NCBI GenBank assembly: GCA_015847255.1
Contig: JADLZK010009295.1
Location: 333,094-397,093 of the forward strand
Reading direction: 5' to 3'
Source of the DNA: Hyparrhenia diplandra
Taxonomy: Eukaryota > Streptophyta > Magnoliopsida > Poales > Poaceae
DNA: 64,000 nucleotides
Part shown: positions 55,831-64,000 of the stretch, piece after piece
Layout of the letters: the number at the start of each line of letters is the position of its first letter
Position numbering within the stretch: position 1 is the first letter of the stretch
Position numbers and translations under genes: made by a program
The notes under the pieces: generated by a model
Seen by the model: the letters and a program-made list of their open reading frames with translations, nothing else
The model's database searches: none
What the model was told of the DNA's origin: nothing

Positions 55831-58331
55831 GACAAAATAAATTTAATAAGTTTCAAAAAATATAAAAACGAATCAATATATGTTTATGCATTTATTTCTT
55901 TGACTCTTTTTACTAATGCCATAAACATTAAAAGATCAATAAATATTTAACAAAAATATTTTGCTAAGTCATAATCCTTTATTGTTTATTTATATGTAGA
56001 AATAAATATAAATATAAAAAAGAAAAAATAATAATCAATATTTTCCTTCTATTTCATCAACTCTACCTAGTAACGAATAAAAATAAATTTAGTTTTCAAA
56101 TTCCACCACCCGAGAGGATAAGAAAACCGACAACAGGGATTTCGGACAAGACCCCACTAAAATGGCGCTGATTAGGGGGTCCGGGCGGACCCGCTGTCCG
56201 CCAGACCGGGGAGCACCCTCGCAACCATCATTCGCTAACTGCCTTCCTATCCTGTCCTAATTCCCCTCCCGGCGGTGCACGGTCGAGAGCTCATCATTTC
56301 ATATATAAATTCAGACCGCTATTCTCTTCTCTTCTTGTACAAAGCGGGGAGCAACCACGCTTTCTACTGACGATCAAAGGCTCGCCCTGCTGCTGCCCTC
56401 AAGAAGAGGGCGCCACCTTCAACATCAGTGGGCGCTTCAAAGCGGAAGACTAACATTAACCTTAGAACACGTTCACATGTAACACCTTCGGGTGACACCC
56501 TCTAGCTCTTCCACTTCTACTGCTAGAACTGACTCCTCTTTATACCGTCTTTGGTTATAAAAAGCCGGAAGGAGGGTACGGGAAGGGGTTAATGCGCAAG
56601 TCTAGAATGTCAGGAACCCAGTCCCCTCCGCTCAGAATTAGAAGGTTCACCACACAACCCGCCATTAACAGACCTGCCTGGCAATATCAAAGTAGTGATG
56701 GGGAGAGTGAACCAACCAAAAAAACACTAAAACCTCACTAGCAGCTAAATATGAAGCTTCTCAGAGAGCTGTACTGGGAGGTTATGGATGAACTAGCTGC
56801 CCTTTAGACAAAAGGTTCGCAATCTAAAAGAAGGCATAGAAACTGAGGATTTTAGATTTAACAATAGGGTGGCTAAATTAGCAGAAAGAGGCAGGAGTAG
56901 CCTATGTCCTCTGAGCGCTCTTAGCTGAAATAATTTTTCCTCTTCAGGCATAATTTTTATTTCATTTTATTTCCTATCATTCTGTAAGCCTGATATCAAC
57001 AAAGATGGATATTTCAATGCTTTGTTGCACACTTGTTCCCTTGTTCTTTTTATTATGCAATTATTGGAAAGGAAACAAGTGTGGGGGAGGCACATTTGAG
57101 CTACGCAAGGTAACACCTTGAATTAATTTGCGCTAAAAATTTTCTTACCCCTTACAAAACATAAAAAGAAATTTTAATATTCATGAACTCCATCTTAAAG
57201 TCTCACCATGATTATGAGTTTGCATATATTTTATTCCTCACCAAAATCCTACATTTTGTTGAGCAACTATTTAATAGAGACCCCATTTCATCTAAATGAT
57301 TGCACTTTGAGATATAGTAGGATGACTTGAAATTTACTCTCTCTTGCAATAAGACTTGGTTTTCTTTTCAAAAATATAAATGAGCATGCTCATGGTTTGA
57401 TTTAGACTAAATTCTCAACAAAGCCTGGATATATGATTTAAATATCCACAAATAGTTGCTTTTTCTTTTTGTATTGAGTTTTGTCAAGTTCTGAGATTTA
57501 TGTTGTGAGAGTTTCATGCTCCCAAGATCGAAATTCACGTACACCTACATATACAAGCGATTCTCACACTAAGAATTGCGCACAACATGCACCATTTCCA
57601 TCCACCAAATAAACACTCCATTCATTTATTACCATGATCATCTCTACACAAAGTACCCATGCAAAAATAGGGTAAAGGCTACAAAAAAAAAAAGTATGAG
57701 AAAAAAGAAAAAGAAGGACATGTGTCTCGAAAATAATGACGAAAATATTACTTCGTCCCAAAAAAAAAGAGAGAAAAATAAGTAGCCTGTTCTTCTCCAA
57801 AGATATATAAAGAGAGACAGAGAGATCATGACCACAAAAAATATAAACGCTTTTCCACACACTTGCACATTTCGATCTAGGAGTATGATGCTTCCCTCCA
57901 AGGATCCGAACTTGACCCGACAATATATACAAGGTAAAGTATGCATCTTGTCGCCATTCGCTCAAAAGATCTTCAAAACTCTACAAAATATTAGGATGAG
58001 TGAGAGTGAAAAAAGAGAGTGCTTTGGTAAGGAAACAAAACCACAAATATGAGAGACTTATGTGAGGATCAACCATGGAGCACGTTGTTTTTTTTTTCAA
58101 AAATATAAAACAACCAAGTCTATGTGTGCATGAGTAGAAGTAAAAAAGATAGAAATCCAAGTTATTCCATTGTTCAATTGTGCAAGATGATTTGGTAGCC
58201 ACCTTGAATGCCTACAAAGCAGGTGAAGTTTGAATAACCTATATGCAGGTTCTAAAAGCACCGAGATGGACCCGCTTTTAGTCTTGCACTTTTACTGAGG
58301 ACGCTAATGTAAAGACTAAGTGTGGGGAGTT
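55831..58331 (+). other. 3' non-pol region of the Athila-type element
   Basis: Athila elements often carry an extra ORF and a long non-coding stretch here. Around 56590-56900 a decayed frame has short coiled-coil-like reads, but no env-like protein with membrane segments can be followed. The rest is AT-rich. The interval ends at the polypurine tract AAGTGTGGGGAGTT (58318-58331). Confidence 0.6.
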
Positions 58332-59623
58332 TATTGGCGGTAGTTATTAACCATTTTATAACGCCAACTTATGACTATTTCATAAGAAAACTACACACTT
58401 ATGTCATGATTACCTTTACTACTAACCTAGTTCCACATGTATTCCAAGAAAAGATGTTTTGCAGGTTTAAACGCGGTAATTAGGTAAAAAATACGCCAAA
58501 AAAAGCCGGAAAGCGCATCGCAAATCATGCCATGTCCAAGGGAAAGCAAGAAGGCCAAATTCATGGCAAGATGGATCATTCCCCTTTGGGAACCATGGTC
58601 CGAAGTTAGCCCACAAGCCCACCGGTAGAAGGCGGTGCCAAACGGGCCAAGCCGGCCCGCCCGACCGGAGGTGAGGTGGTTCGAGCCCGAGCTTCGGATG
58701 GTGGTTCCCCGGCGCTCGGTGGCGGTTGCATACGGGGAATTCTAAACTTGGCGCCAAAAACCACGCGTTTGAACCACTACTTAAGGACCCTCACCCCCTC
58801 CTCTTCGTAATTCATTCATTCTTTTGATTTTCCACTTCCACACTTTGTTACACACTAGAGAAGAGGAGAAGAGTTCAGTTTATAGTTTAGAAGGGAGTGA
58901 GAGAGAGGAAAGAAGTGTGAGAAGAGAGGAGTAATGACCCTCTACTTCTTGTACATCAGGCCCGCCTTTGTACATTGGGTGGATGAAGTGCGAACCTCGC
59001 TGCCCCGGCCCACACACTTGTACTCTACGGATTGTCCTACTAATTTGAGTAAGACATTCGTGTTCTACTTCCAGCTTGTTATCTTTAAGTTCAAGTTATT
59101 ATTCTCTTTATAAGTTTACGGGTTCGTTGTTCACCTCTTTGGCGATGCTCTAGTAGAGGACTCCTAATAAATACGGATGTTCCCGCCAACGCTAGAGTAG
59201 TGGCAAATAGCGCGGACATGGTGTCTATGCTATAAGTCACCCCTCGCCCTGAGCGCATCTCCTGTAGTGAGGTAGGCGACATGTGGTGGTGACAGCCCTG
59301 TTAGTCCTTTGTACTCCTCCACGCTTTTTGGTTGAGGAGTAGAGTCGAGGCAAGCGCCACCGACGGATTTTAGGTGCAATCCAGGTGCCCTCAAGTAAAC
59401 TTGTAGAGGTGAAGGTAACCTGACTTAGGATCACAATAACAAAGAGAGCCCTCACTACCCAAGTCTACCTTCTCCATCCTTCTCTTGGTAGCCAGACCTA
59501 GACAGACTTAACGCCCGTTCCCTGTGAAAATACGCATACCTCTGAATACTTCCGGTGAAGTGCTACAACGGTACTTTCCGCGGCGCTTATGACTTATTCT
59601 CCGCACGCTAAGAAATACCAACA
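58332..59623 (+). repeat. 3' LTR of the Athila-type element
   Basis: It begins TATTGGCGGTAG (TG mutated to TA) and ends AATACCAACA, followed by CCTAG. It pairs with 44658-45936. Confidence 0.9.
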
Positions 59624-59628
59624 CCTAG

Positions 59629-60293
59629 TTCTACAAGTTGTAATTTTATGAATTTTACTTTTTTGGACTCTTCGTGAGTTGTTTTAGATAAAAAGAAAGG
59701 ACCAGTGGACCTAATATGGATCTTGGAAGAGCACAAGAGCAATATTCAAAGACAAGCCATCAAGTGAAAACTATGGCCATTCAAATCATTAAAGTTTCAC
59801 TTATGATGGTCAAGTCAATGGGAATTTGTGTTGTGATCTATCTACCTTGGTCGTGGTATGTATTCTTTTGGCATAATTTCAGTCATTGCAAATTCATTTG
59901 AGTACTTGATGCACATATTAAGGGGAGCCCATTCTATGTGTCTTTGAAAATAACCTTTTTCTTTTAGTGAATTTGAGTAGTCTCTTGGTGAGAATGAGTT
60001 TCTCTTAGGTATGCTACTCTAACTTAATCCAAATTGGTAAAACTAACTCCATTTTCATTTGATTGCAATTTTATCTTTTTATGTGGCTACTCTCCATAAT
60101 ATAGTTCAAATTCCCTTGTTAGGGCTTAATTGACCAAAAGTGCATATGTTCTTGCCTTCCACATATACATGTATGCACTATCTTAAAGGGAAATTTAGTC
60201 TATGTTATGAGATTTTATAATTAGTGATCTACATGCTTTCCACATCCAAAATGGTCATTAGTTGTAAAACTCTAGTTTGTGCAATTTAATGTT
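59629..60293. other. Unassigned retroelement-like DNA with ~235-bp repeats (right part)
   Basis: This continues 44652 across the Athila insertion. It includes a further diverged repeat copy at about 60085-60290 (CTTGCCTTCCACATATACAT, TTTAGTCTATGTTATGAG). No gene. Confidence 0.45.
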
Positions 60294-61085
60294 CACTAAT
60301 AGGTATGTGAACATACATGACAAAAACAACTTTCATCACGAGAAGCGCTTATTCGTCATAAAGAACCCTGTTAGACAAATTAGTGACGAAATTCATTTTG
60401 TCAAAAAACGGAGCATCACATCGGGTTGTGGTGTGATTTAACTTGAGCTATTGGTCATAGAAGTGGCTTGATCCGTGATGATAAAATGACCGCTTTGGCG
60501 GCAGAGGTAGCCACAATGTGGATGACATGGCTGATTTCATTGGAGATGGATCGACTATGGAATCGTAGGTGACATGGCAATCGCCGTGGCATGTGACGTG
60601 CGGTTCGTCCACACAGCTTATCCCGTACTTCGACGTGTAAGTTTTTTGATCGGGTCACGTGTCACCTTCTTATTGGACAACGCGGGCCCCTTGTTCTTTC
60701 ACATTTCGGGTTTTACCGACCATTTGTATGTCCGGGTTGTTCCACTTGTCAGTTTTTATTGGCAAACGTGTCATGTTGTTGTTAGTCCACGTGTCACTTT
60801 TTATTGACCATGTGTCGTGTTTTTATTGGCCCACATGGCATGACCAGAATATCCCACGTGTTAGTTTTGTTATTCACCCGTAGGGCCCATGTTTATGCAT
60901 GCGTTAGGTTTTTATCGACCACTTGTTGCACCCCTGAACAACCCACGTAACATTTTTTTAATTTGGCCACGCGGGGCTTGACGAGTTTCTTCCATGTCTC
61001 GATTTTTATTGGCCCATGTTTTGTCCTGGCTCTTCCACGTGTCATGCACTGGTTCGCCCACGTCAAATTTTTTATTTGACGCTCA
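60294..61085 (+). mobile_element. Second copy of the GACGAA-type CACTA-like family, truncated
   Basis: It begins CACTAATAGGTATGTGAACA and continues with GACAAAA, CATCACGAGAAG, ATTCGTCAT and GTGACGAAATTC, matching in order the reverse complement of 52190-52306. The copy faces the opposite way to the one inside the Athila element. No right end is found; it seems cut where a copia-like 3' region starts at about 61086. Confidence 0.7.
60560..61080 (+). repeat. Degenerate CACGTGTCA-TTTTTATTGGCC array
   Basis: About ten units of 40-60 bp combine CCACGTG(T), a GTCA/TTAG core and TTTTTATTG(G/A)CC. It is a subterminal array of the CACTA-like copy. CACGTG is also a G-box core, so it could attract bZIP or bHLH factors; that part is inference. 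Confidence 0.75.
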
Positions 61086-61167
61086 ACTTAACGGGTTCCA
61101 TTGAAACACCGTATATATCAAACAATAGAGATTTGAGAGCATCTCATTTGTGCCCTAAAATTTGGTG

Positions 61168-61590
61168 GGGGATTGTTGGATTTAACTTGGGTTTAGCCTA
61201 TTTTTTAATTTAATTAAATCAAATAAATCCTAAGGCCCATATTTAATGTGAGGTGCAATGAAGTCTTAGTCCCAAGGCATTATTCAACTTAAATAGATGG
61301 TCTATGTATGCATCTGTTGTGAAGTTGAGAGGCAATGTGGGTGCCACACTCGCAGGCACGCGAGGCGAGGCGTGAGCGTGACGTGCACGGGCTCCTCTGG
61401 CACACTGTCCCGCCTCAAGGTATACATATGTTTTCACTGAATTTGTTATATATATTCAGTATAATATACATATTCAGTATGTTAGTCATCATATTTGTAT
61501 CAATGAGGAGATCACACAAACTTGTTTCTATATTCTAGATTAATTTATGCGTAAAATTAAGTAAATATCTAACAAATTGTACCTCAGGCT
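61168..61590 (+). repeat. Start of a probable copia-type LTR with its polypurine tract
   Basis: TTTGGTGGGGGAT (61155-61167) is a typical copia polypurine tract, directly followed by TGTTGGATTTAACTTGGG. The right end of the LTR is not identified; no partner LTR or pol is in the window, so this would be a 3' end remnant joined to the CACTA-like copy. Confidence 0.5.
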
Positions 61591-62355
61591 AGCGTAGTAA
61601 GATGGCGTATCGTACTCCCCAATTCGATCCTACCAAAAACGATTCACCGTGCGATCTGTTCGTGTCGTTCGGCCTCGGCATGTACGATAGCAGGTCCAAT
61701 CGATTTGCTGGCCGGTGCTAAAGTCTCTCTTTTGGAAAAATTAAAGGCGAAACGGGCAGCTTTGCTTAGAGGGAGTGGAGACCTACGTGGAGTTGTACTA
61801 CAGTGAGTACCCTACTAGACTGACCAGGATCGATGAGTTTGCTGTAGCTTATGGGTGGGGAGGCGCAAGATCTGCAACGTAAAGCCATCTCCCTTTTCGC
61901 TTTTTTTTCCTGGAGCTTTGCTTCGGTGAATCTTTTCACCCTTTTCCCTTTGCTTCCATGAGTTTTGCTTCGCGGGATCTTTTTCATCTACAAAGATCGG
62001 GTGACCATAGGCCAGGCCTCAGTCTGGTTATTGGTAGAGTCGGCCCGGCTGAGACCCAGGACGAAATTAATTAAGAAAAATTTTTATTTAATTGATTGAT
62101 TGATTGTTTTATGATTTGTGCAGTTCCTGTGCACTTAGAAGCTGGCGTTCTTTTGACAAGGAAAAAAAGTCATTTACAAAGACGAGATTCTCATTGAGCT
62201 TTGCTAAAAAAGCTGCAAAAGAAAAAAGATTACCCTCAGCTCTTGATAAAAGCATAACAAAGCAAAGAATTGTGTTTGTCCTTTCTTTTTTCGACTAGTA
62301 CAAGGCACTACAGATAGACTTTTCCGTGTAAACCCTAGGACTTTTCTATTTGTGT
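61591..62355. other. Unassigned sequence, possibly of organellar origin
   Basis: Composition and phrases such as GCTTTGCTTCGGTGAATC and CTTCGCGGGATC look more like grass mitochondrial DNA than like the surrounding transposons. The frames 61766-61987 (minus) and 62104-62298 (plus) are rich in lysine and serine, but I recognise no gene. The suggestion is an impression only. Confidence 0.2.
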
Positions 62356-62571
62356 TAGCACCTTGCTTGTTTTTTTGAGATTACACAGTACAACGCAGAC
62401 ACTCAACACGCACGCTATCAACTCATCTCTATAAACACACGACGCGAAACCCTACCCTATGAGCACCTTCGAAGGATCGAGTAAGTAAATCTTTGAAGTT
62501 CACTAAGTCACCACAGCGCTTTCGCGTCATAGGGACGCCGCTTACTACTTTAATGCATAGCACCTTTGCTT
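62356..62571 (-). mobile_element. 5'-truncated LINE tail, minus strand, with target duplication
   Basis: The body 62369-62557 starts on the plus strand with a T-run (the poly(A) tail in reverse) and GAGATTACACAGTACAACGC. It continues with ACCCTACCCTATGAGCACCT, the antisense of a 3' end common in grass LINEs. TAGCACCTTGCTT (62356-62368) and TAGCACCTTTGCTT (62558-62571) flank it and differ by one inserted T. Confidence 0.75.
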
Positions 62572-63840
62572 TTTGTTACGTTCATGTATAGATGGCTAGA
62601 TGGGCTGGCCTAAACAGACGCATACACGTACCATTAAGCATCGCCACGTCTAACACAAACCGTGCCCTCGTCGCATGGCCCGATGGCTAGTGTGGGCTTA
62701 GGTGCCACCTTAGGCCTCGGCGCGCCGCAGACAAGCACGCCCGCTTAAGAGGCCGCCCGCTACGGCCCCACCCTATCTAAACCCTAGATATACAACCGCA
62801 CCCACCCCTATCCTTCTTTCCCCACTCCCCTCAGCAAAATTACCATCCCCATCACCACTTTCCCCATCGCCCAAAGCGCCCTTGCCGCCTCTAATACCCG
62901 CCCCTTCAACAGACGGCAATAATGGCCGGGTGCCATCGGCTACCCATCATGTCCATAGCTGGTAGCCGACGCGGCAACTCCCCTTCCGCCCCCCGCCCAG
63001 ATGGCGGCGCCCCCACTCCCGTCCCTTCCTCATCGATGATAGTCATGCGATAGCTCCCGATGAGAACGGGGTGTCATTATCTTCCATCAGCGGAGATAAC
63101 TCTCATTTGGTGGAAACTTGACACACACGACCGACTTTCGATCAAGAAGACCCAAAACCATGCAATCACAACACCGTAAGCTCCTCTTGGTTATCAACCG
63201 CACTACCCAATTGACCTTACTACTCTAAGGCTAATCCTCTGCCCGCGGAATCAAAAGAACACAAGAAAGAACAAGATAGAACACAACTGAATTGCTAAAA
63301 AGATTAAGCACCTGAAGTAAGTGTCACGTAAACCGATGAACAACAAACTTTCAATATTAGATTAATCTAATGTAAGTGCATCAAATCCTATTTGTGGGTT
63401 TTGGGTGAATAGATGACGCCTATGCATATAAAAAGCTAATGATGTTTCATGAGATTTTTAGTTAAATATCAATGTGAAAAGTGCAATTGAAACATGAGAC
63501 CCCCCTCAATTGTTACTTCAAAGAAAGATGTGGCGCCTTTGCTCCAATTCAAGAGAAGTTTGTTATTAATTTCAATTTCATTTGAACTTTGCCGTACTAT
63601 TAAGAGGGATCGAAAAGTATATTACTTGCAGGTGCCTTTAAGTGCTCAATGGATCTTTTATAAACTCCATAAACACCTCCATAAATTTCCTTGGTTAATT
63701 CCCATTCTTGAAGAGAACCTTCCCTCGGAAATTTACCTCGCCTCGACTGAGATTTATACCACCATACCCGGAATTTCCAGTTGAACTCAGATCTACTCAC
63801 CCCCAACGTCATATGCGTGGCTGACGGATTTGGGGCTGGT
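62572..63840. other. Unassigned sequence
   Basis: Nothing is recognised with confidence. A GC-rich, proline-type stretch (62640-63060) includes CTAAACCCTAGATATACAAC, reminiscent of a gene 5' end, and a 96-codon frame lies at 63494-63784 with no known motif. Confidence 0.3.
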
Positions 63841-64000
63841 TGTTGACTTAGTTAACGCCAATTTTTAGTACCAACTTTTGCATGAAATGATACAAAAATC
63901 ACAAACACTAGATGTGTAGGGTTTTGATTCTAACAAGTTCCATGAGTTTGGTGTTCTCACTTGTCTTGCAGGTTTTCACTCGAATAAAAGTATCTCAAAT
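63841..64000 (+). repeat. Start of an Athila-like LTR at the window edge
   Basis: TGTTGACTTAGTTAACGCCA opens the block after GGATTTGGGGCTGGT, a possible polypurine tract. The phrases GGGTTTTGATTCTAACAAG, TTCCATGAGTTTGG and CTTGCAGGTTTTCACTCG parallel the first 130 bp of the LARD-like LTRs at 23870 and 30313, so it is the same broad family. It runs out of the window. Confidence 0.55.

Larger units (their letters stand above)
44658..59623 (+). mobile_element. Athila-type Ty3/gypsy retrotransposon carrying nested DNA transposons
   Basis: LTRs of 1279 bp (44658-45936) and 1292 bp (58332-59623) flank gag, pol and a long 3' region. The element is bracketed by CCTAG at 44653-44657 and 59624-59628. 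A degenerate tRNA-Asp-type primer site follows the left LTR and AAGTGTGGGGAGTT precedes the right one. Gag and RT motifs match the Athila lineage. Its body is interrupted at 46845-52306 by a CACTA-like element which itself contains a mariner element and a MITE. The right LTR starts TATTGG instead of TGTTGG. Confidence 0.9.

Noticed and set aside
55831..58331. Env-like gene in the Athila element
   Set aside because: Athila relatives can carry one, but no frame with a signal peptide, membrane segment or adequate length is preserved here.

Overview
This window reads as plant nuclear DNA, most likely from a grass (Poaceae). The reasons are: Ty3/gypsy elements of the Tekay/Retrosat, Reina and Athila types, Stowaway and Osmar-like mariner elements, CACTA transposons with long subterminal repeat arrays, a grass-style LINE, and one GC-rich intronless gene. 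Almost everything is transposable-element DNA in various states of decay. The only host gene that looks nearly complete is a dynamin-related protein (DRP4C-like) on the minus strand at 36685-38759, and it carries a frameshift before its last domain.

Left part (1-10563). The 3' half of a Tekay/Retrosat-type chromovirus (485-5707) is followed by a 5'-truncated LINE copy with a perfect 16-bp target duplication (5841-6351), a hAT-like element rich in ACCGAA motifs (6743-7526) and a Helitron-like element carrying a fragment of an amidohydrolase gene (7864-8858). Next comes a minus-strand mosaic with one B-type cyclin exon and two exons of a plastid-type phosphoglycerate mutase (9686-10228).

Middle part (10564-32600). 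The mosaic is broken by two large insertions. The first is a LINE (10564-23184, 14-bp target duplication), itself split by a Reina-type gypsy element (13941-19618) inside the LINE endonuclease domain. The second is a non-coding LTR element (23870-31670, target duplication CCGAT). The mosaic resumes at 31676 with a transit-peptide-like exon. A Stowaway MITE (32620-32877) and a long minus-strand solo LTR (32904-35716) separate it from the DRP4C gene.

Right part (39042-64000). CACTA-type DNA (39042-42358) adjoins an unassigned element with diverged repeats of about 235 bp. That element is split by an Athila-type retrotransposon (44658-59623, target duplication CCTAG). The Athila body holds a CACTA-like element (46845-52306), which in turn holds a mariner element (47848-51277) with a four-exon transposase pseudogene and a convergent second ORF, plus a Mutator-like MITE (51601-52098). 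Right of the Athila element lie a second copy of the same CACTA-like family, the start of a probable copia LTR, a LINE tail with target duplication, unassigned DNA, and the start of another Athila-like LTR at the window edge.

The elements do not form a pathway. The layout is a record of nested insertions that can be ordered by their target duplications. Frameshifts are frequent, even in the DRP4C gene, so either decay or consensus errors in the assembly must be kept in mind. All family names come from motifs I recognised by eye; no database search was possible.
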